A stretch of DNA of 64,000 nucleotides from Pinus tabuliformis. Taxonomy: Eukaryota; Streptophyta; Pinopsida; Pinales; Pinaceae. The stretch lies in assembly GCA_031772625.1 (NCBI GenBank), contig CM062808.1, positions 141,462,605-141,526,604 of the forward strand, given 5' to 3'. Both the position numbers and the translations under genes were made by a program. Positions 22,966 through 34,072 of this stretch are shown here, piece after piece (within the stretch, counting starts at the first letter, position 1; every line of letters begins with the position of its first letter). The notes beneath the pieces were generated by a model. It did no database searches and had not been told where the DNA came from. It saw only the letters and a program-made list of their open reading frames with translations.

Positions 22966-24014
22966 CATATATGCTTCAGAAAGAATCTCCAACTTTCCCT
23001 CATCCTTTTGCTCTATTTTTGTCTCCTTAAGCTTATTTTCAAGTTGCTTCACCTTGAAATTGATGATCATGTTTTGAGCTTGGTAGTGGTGCGCCATGTG
23101 TCTGAGAAACTAATTTTCTATATTTTCCTTCTGAAGGAGCTTCTCCAAGTGTTCATTTACCCTATTTATCCAATACTCCTTATCTTGAAGAACTTCAAGG
23201 GCAATCCTATCCTCTGGGTCAAGGTCCTCATTCAACAAAATTTGTTCTTTCTCTTCTTGCAAAGCTTTCTTGAGAAATCTTGTTCTTGTTCTTTTCCTTT
23301 TTCCTCTCCCCTTTGATGCTTCAGGCTCGCTTGATTCCATGTTCTCCTTACCTTTTCCAAATTGTTGCAATAACTTGCTTTTTTCCTTTTCTAAGATCAA
23401 CTCCTTTGCTTTGAGTTGACTGTTTTCCTGTTCAAGGAATGATATGACATATTTTTCTCTTTCCAAATGATGCTAGCTCCTTGATTTGATAGTCCTTATC
23501 CCTGATTTTTTGTCCCATGTTTGAGGTCTGATCCTTAATCTCTAGAACAATTAGTTCAAACTCATGTTCAATTGTGTCTTTCTCTTTTGATGCCAGTTCC
23601 TGCTTTGTTGATGAAGAAGGCTTGGCCCCTTTCTCTCTATGAGAAGAAAACACAAGCCTCTGCCCTTTGTTATACACTTTAGTCACCTCAGGTTTGGGTA
23701 GCTAAGTCTTCTCCACTCTTTTGGTAGATGACCCCACCTCTGTTTGTGGTTTTGGTGCACCAAGAGACTGAGATGCTACATTTTTCTCATGCCATTTTTA
23801 GTTTGCTTCCAAAAAGGCTTCCTAAGCCATACCTTTCTCTGCCAGCTGGTGAAGGACAATTGTTTTGATGAGACTATGATGGAACAAGCTTGGGGAGTGC
23901 TCTTTGTCCTTTAATTGTATTTTTTCAAACATTTTGGAAATGCTCCTAATAGATAATTACACATGTTGAGTGGCTTTTGAGAGGTGAAACGCATCAAGAG
24001 GTGAATATGATAGG
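22966..24014 (-). pseudogene. Unit A ORF, C-terminal part (basic, Lys/Glu-rich)
   Basis: This reads leftward from the copia C insertion. A stretch with SPSLFHHSLIKTIVLHQLAE near 23880-23900 is followed by stops, then Lys/Glu-rich frames 23686-23432 and 23466-23110. Those contain KQELASKEKDTIEHEFE, ILEKEKSKLLQQ, a very basic KGRGKRKRTRTRFLKK, and heptad-like DEDxxD runs to about 22990. It looks like a charged, coiled-coil-prone C-terminus with a possible nuclear-localisation-like basic cluster. The N-terminal half is at 29132-29598, across the copia insertion. Confidence 0.6.
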
Positions 24015-24019
24015 CATAC

Positions 24020-24556
24020 TGTTGGGTTGTGTTATATTCTTTCCACGACTAGCCCACGCAGTTAACTGGGGGGTTAGAGGGGGGTCGCCAACCCCCCCCC
24101 CCCCCCCCCCCTTTCGTTGCACTGATTGTATAGTGGGGGGGTCACAAGGGGTTTGAGGGATGCAGATAGCCCCCCTCTAGATGTAGATAGCCCCCATCTA
24201 TAAGGTCCAGGGCAGCTCCCCAGGAAATTTTGTTTTTGGACCATATATTAGGTTGGGTGGACCTACCTAAGGTTTTGTGCATGATTTTCGGACATGGTCT
24301 TGGATGCGATGGTTTTCTTTCCATGGTTTTGGATGCGATGGTTTTCGGTCCATGGTATTGGATGCTTCAGCATGTATAAATATGTATTGTAACATTGAAA
24401 GGAAAATAATGAAAAATCAAGCTGGTAGTCTCGGTTTTGGGATCCAGGGGAAAATATATGTGTATATGTGTTTTATGTGTTATGCTCTCACATTGTTTAT
24501 TTTCTGTGTTTTAGAATTTGTATGCAAGTAATTTCTGTATGGGGTTAAAACCTACA
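24020..24556 (+). repeat. 5' LTR of C1 (537 bp)
   Basis: It starts TGTTGGGTTGTGTTAT and ends GGGTTAAAACCTACA. It includes a long C-run at about 24088-24112 and TATAAATA at 24375-24382. It is longer than the 3' copy because of the C-run region and duplicated GATGGTTTTC-type blocks. Confidence 0.93.
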
Positions 24557-24558
24557 TT

Positions 24559-24571
24559 TGGTATCATAGTT
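24559..24571 (+). other. Primer-binding site of C1
   Basis: TGGTATCATAGTT lies two bases after the LTR. It is a decayed form of the initiator tRNA-Met site TGGTATCAGAGC. Confidence 0.75.
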
Positions 24572-24678
24572 GTTTTCGCTTCAAGGGGATGCCTTTGTTG
24601 CTGAGAGGTTTCACTCGGGCCTATGGTAGACCCTGTTCAGTGGGAGATCTACGGGATCGATTTTTGTGGTGAAAGAAG

Positions 24679-25860
24679 ATGGCAAGCAGTGGAAAGATAG
24701 AGATCGAGAAATTTAATGGTCAGAGTTTTGAGTTATGGAAACTTAAGATGGAGGATCTATTGGTGGATAAAGATCAGCGGGTCATAGTATATCCAGGTAC
24801 TAAACCAACGAGAGTGTTTGATGAAGAATGGAAGAAGTTGGAACGGAGGAGTAAGAGCACAATACGATTGTGTGTCTCATTGTTGAATGTATCAGGGGAA
24901 GCTATGGCGAAGGCTTTGTGGGATTAGTTAGGGACTTTGTACCAATCTAAGTCTCTGGTGAATAAATTGTTACTACGGAAAAAGTTGTATAGCATGAGGA
25001 TGAAAGATGGAGACTTAGTCACAGAGCATCTGAACACATTTAATACTATGGTAAGTCAATTATTATCTGTTGATATTAAAATTTTAGATGAAGATAAGTG
25101 CATCAGTTTTTTGTGTTCTCTACCAAATTTGTGGGATATTCTAGTTATTGCAATAGGTAGCAATGCAACTGCCTTGTCGTTTGATGAAATAGTCTCATCC
25201 TTGCTAACGAAGGAGATGAAATGGAAAAATATGGAGAGCCAAAATGGTGATGCCTTGTCTATACGAGGAGAGCCCCAGAACAGAAGCAAAAATAATTCAT
25301 TCAGTGGGAGATTTAAATCTAGAGGGAGATCTAAATCTCTAGGAAAACCTATAAAGGTGGTGGGCTGGAAATGTGGAAAGGAAGGGCACTACGAAAGGGA
25401 TTGTAAATATAAAGCTCCTGACAAAGGAAAGGGATCTGATGATACTCGTTGTGTAGATGCGAAAACCACCTCAGATGAAGCTAGGGATGTGTACTTGGCT
25501 TCCTCAAGTACACATGTAGATCATGAGGCATGGTTTATTGGCTCAGGTGCATCCTTTCACTTCACTCCCCATAGAGAGTGGTTCAGTGAGTATGAGAAAT
25601 ATGATGGTGGTGATGTGTTCTTGGGGGATGACAAGAAGGCTAGATTTGTCGGTCGCGAAAAAGTAAAGTTGAAGTTGCAAGGTGGAAGTGTTATAACACT
25701 TCTGGGTGTTCTGCATATTCCTACATTGGCCAAAAAACTTATTTTCATAAGCAAGCTGGATGATGTAGGTGTGAAAATAGTGTTCGAGAAGGATACTTGC
25801 AAAATGGTTTGGGGAGCACTGGTATTGATGCAGGGAGTTTGGATTGAAACTCTGTATAAG
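24679..25860 (+). pseudogene. gag-pro: Gag and protease of C1
   Basis: It starts MASSGKIEIEKFNGQSFELW, a UBN2-type copia Gag of plants. A TAG at 24925-24927 interrupts an otherwise continuous frame. The RNA-binding knuckle reads GWKCGKEGHYERDC, with the first Cys changed to Gly. Protease: WFIGSGASFHFTPHREWF, where the catalytic Asp is Gly. The VLHIPTLAKKLIFISKL strand follows. Capsid, processing and RNA binding would all be defective. Confidence 0.9.
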
Positions 25861-28602
25861 CTACAAAGTAGCACAGTTACTAATGGGTGCAACAGTTTTG
25901 TGGTTCTTGAAAGAGGTGCCGAAAATCTAGTGGTCTCTGGAGAGAAGACCATGCTGTGGCATCAAAGGCTTGGACATATTGGAGAGAAGGGCCTTCGAAC
26001 ACTTCATGGTAAAGGTATGGTAGAAGATATGAGTAATAACTCTCTACATTTTGATTTCTGTGAAAATTGTGTATATGTGAAGAAGAATCGAGCAAGTTTC
26101 CCCTCTGGTGGTAAGATGACGAAACATATATTAGAACTTGTGCACAGTGATGTGTTTAGACCTGTGAAGGTTCCATCACTGGGTAAGTCTGTATACTATG
26201 TATCATTTATATTTCACTTTTCAAGGAATACATGGATATATTTCCTTAGGAAGAAATCTGAAGTATTTGATAGGTTTAAAGAATTTAAGGCTCTAGTGGA
26301 AACAAGATAGAGAAGAAGATAAAGGTGTTGAGAACAGATAACGGTGGAGAGTTTTGCAGCAAAGAATTTGAAGAATTCTGTAACAAGTGTGGTATAGCAC
26401 GGGAGAAGACTACTCCATACACACCTGAAAAGAATAGAGTTGCAGAAAGAATGAATAAGAGGTTGATGGAAAGGGCAAGAAGCATGCTCATTGGTGTCGG
26501 GTTGAGACAGGAATTCTGGGTAGAGGCAGTGGAGATAGCATGTTACTTGGTCAATAGATCACCTTCATCAGTGTTGGAGGATAAGACTCCACAAGAGGTA
26601 TGGACTGATAAGAAACCCTCTCTTTCACATCTAAGGGTATTTGGATGTGATGCATATGTACATCTTCCAAAGAAGAAAAGAACCAAGTTGGTTAGTAAAT
26701 TTGAAAAGTGCATCTTTATTGGGTATAAGGATGGTTTAAATGGTTATAAGCTTTGGGACCTAGTAATAAGGAAGGTTGTGTACAACCGAGATTCGGTGTT
26801 CAGAGAGGTGAATTTTTTTATTAAACATGAAGTCCAACCAAAGGAACCTGAGAAGATAGAGTTTGAGCTGAAGGAGAAAGAATCAGACTCTACAGCAGAG
26901 GAGGAATCAAAAGTTGAAGAGCCACAAACTACGGGTGTGAGAAGATCAGTTCGAGAAAGAAGGCAGCAAGAAAGGTATAGTCCATCTACTTTCTGTTCAA
27001 ATTTTGCTTTATCTATTACTGATGATGATCCCAGAACTGTGAAGAAAGTAGTAGATTCAGAAGATGGAAAACTCTGGAAAGAGGCCATGGTTGATGAAAT
27101 GGCATCTTTGCACCAAAATGAGGCTTGGGATCTGGTGGAGTTGTTGGCTGGAAGGAAACCCATTGGCAGCAAATGGGTGTTCAAAAAGAAGACAAATGTA
27201 GAAGGAAAGGTGGAGAAATACAAAGCTTGGTTGGTAGAAAAAGGTTATTCCCGAGTGCCAGGAATTGATTTTGGTGATATTTTGTCCTGTTGCCAAGGTA
27301 TCTTCTATTAGATTACTTTTATCTATTCTTTCTTCTTTTGATTTTGAGGTAGAATAGATGGATGTCAAGACAACATTTCTTCATGTGGATTTGGAAGAGG
27401 AGATCTACATGAAGCATCCTGAAGGTTTTGTGATGAAGGGTAAGAAATAAATGGTATGCAAGTTAAAGAAGTCTATGTATGGGTTAAAATGGTCACCAAG
27501 GATATGGTATCAGAAATTTGATACATTTATATGGGGACTTGGCTTCACCAAAAGAAAAGCAGATCACTGTGTGTATTTTAAATTAATTGGTGACCGTGTT
27601 ATTTATCTAGTCTTGTATGTGGATGATATGTTGTTGGTTGGAAATGACAAAGAAATTATCCAAGATCTGAAGACCCAATTATCCTCCAAATTCGACATGA
27701 AAGATCTTGGTGCTGCAAACTATATTTTGGGCATGGAAATTAAAAGAGATCGGGCAAAGAGGAAGCTCTGGTTAAACCAGAGGAAGTATGTCGAGACAAT
27801 ACTGCAGAGGTTTAATATGCATGATAGTAAACCAGTGAAGGTTCCTATTCCTATAGGTATGAGGTTATCTGTTGAACAGTGTCCCAAGACACAAGAAGAG
27901 GGAGAGGACATGTACCATGTTCCATATGCAAGTGTAATCGGTAGCCTAATGTATGTAATGGTCTATACTAGACCAGACACTGCACATGTAGTGGGAGTAT
28001 TGAGAAGGTTTATGTCAAAACCAAGGAAGGAGCATTGGACAACAGTGAAGTAGGTTTTTAGGTATTTGCGTGGCACTAGTGATTATGGTTTGTGCTACTA
28101 AGGAAGACCAGGATTGGACAGAGTGTTGGATATTTATGGCTTTGTTGATGCAGACTAGGCTGGAGATCTAGATCAAAGAAGATCTACAAGTGGGTATGTG
28201 TTTAACCTATTTGGAGGTGCAGTCACTTGGATGAGTAAGAAACAATCTGTAGTGGCACTATCAACTAGAGAGGCAGAATACATGGCAGCCACTCATGCAA
28301 GCAAAAAAGCAGTTTGGTTGCAGAGATTGTGTTCAAGTATGGGGTTAGTATAGGGAGCTATAAGGGTATACTGTGACAGCCAAAGTGAAATTTTCCTGGC
28401 AAATAACCCAACATATCATTCAAAGACAAAGCACATTGATGTTCAGTATCACTTTGTGAGGGATATGATAGAAGACAAAAAGGTGTTACTAGTAAAGGTG
28501 GACACTTTGAATAATACTGCAGATGCATTGAAAAAATTTGTAAGCTCTCAGAAGTTCTCTTGGTGTAGAGAAACAATGGGCATTCCAGGGCTAGATAAAT
28601 GA
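25861..28602 (+). pseudogene. pol: Integrase, reverse transcriptase and RNase H of C1
   Basis: Integrase has LWHQRLGHIGEKGL and CENCVYVKK (HHCC), HSDVF, LRTDNGGEF and the Glu in VAERMNKRL. The usual DDFSR is FHFSR. A one-base loss near 26300 and another near 27288 shift the frame. RT is encoded from about 27050 (KWVFKKKTN, KSMYGLKWSPR) with intact YVDDMLLVGND. RNase H has FVDAD then a stop in place of Trp, ALSTREAEYMA and SKTKHIDVQYH. Further stops lie at about 27356, 27450, 28053, 28101, 28158 and 28351. The end is TGA 28600-28602. Confidence 0.9.
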
Positions 28603-28640
28603 TTGAGCTCTCTTGTGGCCCCCTATGGAAAGAAAACAAC

Positions 28641-28651
28641 AAGTGGGAGAA
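28641..28651 (+). other. Polypurine tract of C1
   Basis: AAGTGGGAGAA directly precedes the 3' LTR. The same tract precedes the 3' LTR of C2 at 61434-61444. Confidence 0.8.
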
Positions 28652-29126
28652 TGTTGGGTTGTGTTATATTCTTTCCACGACTAGCCCACGTAGTTAACTA
28701 GGGGGTTAAAGGGGGGGTGGAGCCCCCCCCCTTCATTGCATCGATTGCATAGTGGCGGGGTCATAGGGGGCTGGAGGGGTGCAGGTAGCCCCCCTCTATG
28801 GGGTCCAAGGCAATGCCCCAGAAAATTTTGTTTTTGGACCCTATATTAGGTTGGGCAGACCTACCTATGGTTTTGTGCATGATTTTCACACATGGTTTTG
28901 GACGCGATGGTTTTCTGTCCATGGTATTGGATGCTTCGGCATGTATAAATATGTATTATAACATTGAAAGGAAAATAATGAAAAATCAAGCTGGTAGTCC
29001 CAGTTTTGGGATCCAGGGGAAAATATCTGTGTATATGTGTTTTATGTGTTATGCTCTCGCATTGTTTATTTTCCAGTGTTTTAGAATTTGTATGCAGGTA
29101 ATTTCTGTACAGGGTTAAAACCTACA
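28652..29126 (+). repeat. 3' LTR of C1 (475 bp)
   Basis: It has the same termini as the 5' LTR, TGTTGGG and CCTACA, and is followed by the CATAC duplication. Confidence 0.94.
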
Positions 29127-29131
29127 CATAC

Positions 29132-29598
29132 AACCTGGAGAATCTACCTTCACAAGTGAAGAAACTCATGACATTTTTCATCAAAGGGGTGTATTTCTCC
29201 AATAAATATCTGAAAGGCATGAGGTGAGTATGTGTATCTCTGTATGGCGTCTTCAAGAAATGCTTGTAGTTTGCAAGATATAGGCTCATTCCTTTGAACC
29301 AATATTCACCATTTTCCAGTAGCCCAGTTGCAATTGAGATGGAGGCCACTGAAAAATTGAACTCAACACTAGTAATGATAGCAGTTTCTTCTTTCAGTTG
29401 AGTTGCCACCCTATCTATTAGTTTCTCATGAAATCCCACCTCGCTCACCCTTTTGCAAAATTCCAGGCAATGGACATCCTCAAAGAATTGTTTGATGAAA
29501 GGATAGGAGTTGATTGTATTGGAATCTAGTGGTTCATATATGAGGATCTTCCATCCTTTATGTTGTCTTTTTCTTTATGGCAAAGATTCTTCCTCCAT
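29132..29598 (-). pseudogene. Unit A ORF, N-terminal globular part (unknown function)
   Basis: ATG at 29598 on the minus strand opens MEEESLP, then TAA, then a long open stretch to 29132. It includes KILIYEPLDS, SYPFIKQFFEDVHCLEFC, VATQLKEETAIIT, GEYWFKGMSLYLANYKHF and FFTCEGRFSRLY. The last block has a clear counterpart in unit B (YFTCEGRFSPLYAYYMRLLM). A function is not recognisable. The block pattern recalls the putative plant transposon protein family reported in plant repeats (inference). The gene continues at 24014-22966 beyond copia C1. Confidence 0.65.
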
Positions 29599-29721
29599 GA
29601 TGACACAAAGTCCTAGCAGCAGGCAGCGAAAATAAAATGTGAGGTGTGAATGGAAATGAAGTGATATGAAGGTGGTTTTTGACAAAATGATGGAGGGGTC
29701 TTGGGAAAGGTGAAATGGACT

Positions 29722-30784
29722 TGTTGTGGGGAAAAGTATCCGACTCGGAATGACCCTATCCCTACTCTAAGGGTGATAGTTCCTTAGCAACAACTGAAAG
29801 TAAAGCTTTGATATTTTTCCTTTATGAAAGTACAGAGAAGGAAGAAAGGATTGACCAACCGATGTCTTTCGCTTTTGTCGATCCTGTCTTCTCTCCTTGC
29901 CTCTTGTTCCCAGCTCCTTGCTCCTTTTGCCGGCCCAGCTACACAAAGATCCTGCAAAAACAAGAGAGGGAAACTACAAGAAACATGTACTCATAACTGA
30001 TGCATGGATTAGAATGGATCAAATATACAGATAAAAACAATACATCATTGCAATACAAGTATATAGGAGAACATCAAAGCTTTATTGATAGAAGAAAAAG
30101 GTTCTGAGAAGGTTACAACCATAAATGGCTCCAATCCAGTAGCACCTCCCCAGCAGCAAGAAATCTCCTCTTCTCCTCTATAAAAGCAATCACCCAATAG
30201 CTCTAACTGTAAACCAACAGCACTTCCTTGCTTTGCACAAAATTCCAGCCTCCTTAGACCTCATGAGAGAGCTCTATATATAGGAGATTTGGAGAAAGGA
30301 TGAGTCAGCTTGAGGCTGGCATAAAGCTGACTAGTGTCCTCTCCCACTTTAGTTAAACTTCAGTTCTTGAGTCCACTTGGAGATCCTTGCTTACACATGG
30401 AGATCAAGTACCTCTTACTCATCACAGGGCGAATCCCTTGAACCAAGTGTCAGTTTGGAAGCTTCCTGGGCAATTGACACCTTGCAGAATGACTGTGCCA
30501 CTTGGCCAATCTTGCCCAGCGCAGGTAGCCTTCATTGGAGTTGACTTTTAGCGCAGGTACAAGGAGGAGCAGTTGACATTCAGCGCAGTTTCTCAGTGGA
30601 GCAGCTGACATGATCCAAAAATAGCCTGTTTTTGAGTGTTTTCAGGTGGAGAACTGATGGGAAGTGCTGTGGTTTGCTGACCTTGTTCTTCTAGGGGTAA
30701 GAACAACATGTTTAGGGACTGAGGATCCCTGTAATTATTGACATTTTATGCTCCATGCTGCGAGGCACAAAAATGTCTATAACA
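29722..30784 (-). repeat. 3' LTR of N (1063 bp)
   Basis: On the minus strand it runs from TGTTATAGACATT (30784) to CCCCACAACA (29722). It has a TATA box CTATATATAG at 30274-30283. Upstream of that in U3 are three 32-bp tandem units, each holding AGCGCAG (30518, 30550, 30582). Confidence 0.95.
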
Positions 30785-30795
30785 GTTGCCCCCTA
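30785..30795 (-). other. Polypurine tract of N
   Basis: The minus strand reads TAGGGGGCAAC immediately before the 3' LTR start. Confidence 0.8.
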
Positions 30796-31518
30796 AAGTG
30801 TGAGGCCGTTTATCGGGTGAAATGCTTTATCTAGAGGGTCCGAAGTTCATTCCAGTGCTGAGGAGGCGCCCTGTAATACAATACAATACAATACATTATT
30901 TTTCATTTTGTTTTCATGATCTAGCTGAGGCGGGCATTCCCATGCTCAGCTTTATAAATACATTTTGGTACATAGAACAGACGATCGTCTGATGGTAGAC
31001 TGATAATTCTCTGCTGAAATTATCATCCTTTGAGTAGGATGATCATCTGCTGCAATGATGTACATGACAAATGCTTTTATATTTCCTGAATATGTATCGC
31101 AGCCCGGATGGATGAAACTAGATCCGGGGTCTTCAAACTCGTTCGATCTTCACTCTAAGTACAAGTCGATCCATGTGAGAATTTCGCTGAAGTCGAACAT
31201 GGGAAGACATCGCTTGATTACCGGTCAATGATGAAAACCGTTAACAAGCGCGAGAGGAATCACCGATAATGATAATGACCCTCAAGGTACTGCAGTACAA
31301 TTCACATGGCGTGAATAAAGGACTTGGCGTCGAACGCCACGCAAAATCTTCTGGTCGAAGGTCATTGATGTATACCTGTCGCCGGAAGTGAGAAACTTGC
31401 CATTGAGGCATGCAAGCTTCAAAGTACTGATGGGGGTGTTCCTAGATCAACTTCTTGGATAATGAGCTGAAGTCGACAAGAAGCGATCTGTCAAAGGAGG
31501 ACCTTAATGAATCCCACA
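30796..31518. other. 3' untranslated region of N
   Basis: No gene is seen. An AATAC/ATACA microsatellite of about five units lies at about 30872-30893, next to the polypurine tract. Confidence 0.5.
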
Positions 31519-31938
31519 TCAATGACACGGAACGGAGCTAATGATTTTAGTGGAGGTGAAAACAAACTGTGACATATGATTCAGGGTGGCGATCATGAAT
31601 GGATGAAGGATAATGTATGGCAGTGGATGGGACACGGTTGACACTTTCAGAATGACCTCTCTTGAACATATAGCGACACTGATGCGATGGATCGGTAGCA
31701 TTACCCCAAATGTGGATGGTTTGGCGAAGACCATGGTGATGAGACCGGTGAATGAAACAACCCAACCCGATGTGGTACGGAAGAAAAGTGTCATGTTCAA
31801 GAGCGACTTGCTACCATTAAGCTTTGATGTTCTCCCAATTTTTCCCCAGTCATTTCTGACCAGTACCTCTTTATTTTTGTCAAGCTTGAGGAGGATAACA
31901 TATGCTTGTTCTATAACCTTCCCTTCGGGCAAGCCCAT
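31519..31938 (-). CDS. Small intact ORF in N (139 aa, unknown)
   Basis: This is the only uninterrupted frame in the 3' half of the young element N. It starts MGLPEGKVIEQAYVILLKLD at 31938 and has a moderately hydrophobic middle (GWVVSFTGLITMVFAKPSTF). I do not recognise a domain. It has no catalytic motif of protease, RT or integrase. It could be a degenerate remnant of pol, a real accessory peptide, or chance. Its start overlaps the first hairpin of the array at 31937-32363. Confidence 0.35.
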   Translation of the reverse strand: MGLPEGKVIEQAYVILLKLDKNKEVLVRNDWGKIGRTSKLNGSKSLLNMTLFFRTTSGWVVSFTGLITMVFAKPSTFGVMLPIHRISVAICSREVILKVSTVSHPLPYIILHPFMIATLNHMSQFVFTSTKIISSVPCH

Positions 31939-32754
31939 CGCTATGATTTAACGAGCTTAGCGATAGGGAAACTCGTTCTCGTCTAAAGACAAGTTTGTCG
32001 CTATTTAATGAATTTAACGAGTCTAACGACAAGGATAACTCGGTCCTTTTCATTTTTAGAGAGTCTGAAAAGGTACATAAAGTCAACTCCAAAATTCCTT
32101 TTTCGTCATCTAATCCCTTAAGTCCGAAAAAGTATAAAACAATACAGAAGGGATGAATTTTCGATTGCTTTAACGAGCCGAACAAAACAAGCGCTCGATC
32201 TTTTTGTGTAATAATCCCTCAGGTCCAAAAAGATTAAAATCTAGAGGAGGGATAGCTCTTCCGGTCGCTTTAACGAGCTGGAAGGCCAAAACTCGGCAAA
32301 CTTTTCATATTTTACGAGTCAGTGAAAAGAGCTCAAAGAAGACTCGTCTTTTGAGGAACGAGTGATTAACAGGGCAGCAGCAGATTCCAGGTACAAGTTG
32401 GAATATTCCAATCACGGCAGTGTCACAAGGATGGCTAAGTGAAATCACTCTTCGCAGATGTTCCTCAAAATGGGTAAACACACAAATGGAAGTGAATGAT
32501 CGGCCAAATGACGGTGGAGGTGACGGTGCACAAACACGACCAAGGCTTTTATGGCTGATGAATTTACGATCTCAAAAGGTTATTTACCGGTTCATTTTTT
32601 CTGAATGAGCTTGAACTCTGAAGGGAAGCCTGCTCATAAACTTATGTTTATTTTTTAACGAGCATGAACTATGTGCTAAAACTGCTCGATATACCAGTCA
32701 TGGAATAAGGACGCCTCCTGTGAGATAGCTATTTTTTAAGGAGCTTTATCTCAC
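31937..32754. repeat. Array of small hairpins with shared loop motif, element N
   Basis: Consecutive inverted repeats have different stems but similar loops. Stem pairs at 31937-31964 (7 bp), 31995-32032 (6), 32045-32073 (8), 32098-32132 (8), 32198-32234 (9), 32258-32284 (5), 32301-32329 (7), 32342-32363 (6) and 32720-32754 (8). Loops are 10-26 nt and most contain a form of TTTTAACGAGYC (for example TGATTTAACGAGCT) or the variant TAATCCCTNAGGTC. Two more lie at 35130-35161 and 35181-35205. On the element sense strand the loop motif reads GCTCGTTAAA. Confidence 0.8.
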
Positions 32755-32831
32755 GAAGCTATGCTCCAATTTTGGCAAGTTTTTACCTTTGCCCCACAGA
32801 CTTTCTTCATGTAAGGTCGGAATCGGCTAAG

Positions 32832-32888
32832 CCTACGAGTTTAAAGGGTTAGACCTACAGGTTTAAAGGGAGGACCTAAAAATTTAAA
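32832..32888. repeat. Three 21-22-bp tandem units
   Basis: CCTACGAGTTTAAAGGG, CCTACAGGTTTAAAGGG and a decayed third unit lie at 32832, 32854 and 32875. Confidence 0.75.
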
Positions 32889-32999
32889 AAATAAATAGTC
32901 GTCCCTCGCTCACATTCCAAAAGTTTGCATGCCCCCAGGTATAAAGTATAATTTCGAGATACCGCCATCTCTTACTTATTATCCGAAGAGGGTTCTATT

Positions 33000-33260
33000 C
33001 GCTGCCGCAAATCAATCTCTTTCTTCGGCGATGTCTATCATTGGGTTACTCAAAGATGGTTACCCTCCGTCACAACAATAGAATCTCTTTCTTTGGAGGC
33101 TGCCCCTACTTATCCTTCAAAACATTTGTTTTAATGGGTGAGGCTTGCTTTTCCCCAAAGATGGTTACTACTTGTTGCAATAAGGGAATTCCTACTTGGG
33201 CATTGCCCACCTATTTAGACAAAGGTGAATGACTCCTTTGCCAAACACATAACTTTAACA
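33000..33260. repeat. Imperfect tandem duplication, unit about 107 bp
   Basis: CAAAGATGGTTAC occurs at about 33051 and 33158, followed by related sequence (CACAACAATAG against TGCAATAAGGG, and TGCCCCTACTTAT against TTGCCCACCTATT). AATCTCTTTCTTTGG also repeats upstream. It has no coding frame of note. Confidence 0.55.
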
Positions 33261-33415
33261 AAAGAATACTATTCCAGAATAACCCCTCTTCCACAGCCGG
33301 ACGGGGTACGGACTAGTCATATTCTTCTGCGGAAATTCTACCTTATACCCAGGGTTTCTTCCGCCCGAAGCAGACCAGGGTGCATGCCCCCTGGGTTCCA
33401 GTCTTTCTTTCCGAA

Positions 33416-33865
33416 TCACTCGCACTCATCGGGAAGGAGGACTAGTGGTGGAGGCAAATCTTGATTGAACAGACCATTTAGGAATGGTATTTGACTATTT
33501 GCGATGCGAGATCCCGGAAACGAAAGTTGGTCTACGAGCTTGACCACCCTTCCTTCGTGTGGAAAACACATTACTCTAAAGAGTGAGGAGACTATCGCTC
33601 CCATGCAATAAATATAGTCACGTCCAAGGAGTAGGTTATAATCCAAGGGTCCCTGGATGACCATCACGTTCAAATTGACGGTCTTCCCTTTCAATGTAAC
33701 AGGCACATTGGGAAGGATTCCTAATGGTCGACTAGTTCCTTTATCAAAACCTGAGAGATTTCTTAACTCAGGTAAAAGCGCCGGGGAACCCAGTGCTTTC
33801 CAAGCAACAGAGGAAAGGATACTCACAGACGCCCCTTCATCAATGATAGTACCAGCCATAATCAT
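33416..33865 (-). CDS. Retropepsin-like domain of N with DEGAS active site
   Basis: The open frame on the minus strand begins MIMAGTIIDEGASVSILSSV, then KALGSP, VTLKGKTVNLNVMVIQGPLD and YNLLLGRDYIYCMGAIVS. The hydrophobic strand, D-x-G-A-S turn and later LLLGRDY block follow the fold order of retroviral-type aspartic proteases. The residue after the catalytic Asp is Glu instead of Ser/Thr. Element Y carries the same variant (VIDEGASTCVMSASFW). The frame upstream may continue toward the nucleocapsid frame. It may be a functional variant or an inactive structural domain. Confidence 0.7.
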   Translation of the reverse strand: MIMAGTIIDEGASVSILSSVAWKALGSPALLPELRNLSGFDKGTSRPLGILPNVPVTLKGKTVNLNVMVIQGPLDYNLLLGRDYIYCMGAIVSSLFRVMCFPHEGRVVKLVDQLSFPGSRIANSQIPFLNGLFNQDLPPPLVLLPDECE

Positions 33866-34072
33866 TCTATAGATCTGGACAATGATTCTGAATGGTATAC
33901 TGGCCGGTAACCGGGGTCTGCCTAGTTGATTCCAATCAAAGGATACAACCAGGTTGCTTGGTGGTGGGACCGAATATACGGCCGGGTATGACCCTGATGA
34001 TGTTCCTTCCTGCGATAAAGGAATGGGCGCATTGCCCTGACGCTCATCAGAGTCGGTGCTAATGAAAAGAAC

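Larger units (their letters stand above)
24020..29126 (+). mobile_element. Copia element C1, full length, TSD CATAC
   Basis: This is a complete element with 5' LTR 24020-24556, PBS, Gag-Pol pseudogene, polypurine tract and 3' LTR 28652-29126. CATAC flanks both ends (24015-24019, 29127-29131). It sits inside the ORF of unit A. The same family occurs at 56892-63835 and as a solo LTR at 21069. The LTRs differ by small indels and substitutions, so it is not a fresh insertion. Confidence 0.95.

Noticed and set aside
24088..24112. Long C-run as a functional G-quadruplex
   Set aside because: C-run length varies between C LTR copies and is prone to sequencing error; no conserved spacing of G tracts.
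24559..24571. Possible tRNA fragments at PBS sites
   Set aside because: Only 12-18 bases complementary to a tRNA 3' end, next to LTR ends. There is no cloverleaf.
30518..30613. Regularly spaced repeats (32-bp period) suggestive of a CRISPR array
   Set aside because: The units are degenerate throughout, there are no unique spacers of fixed length between identical repeats, and the setting is a plant LTR. They are tandem units in U3.
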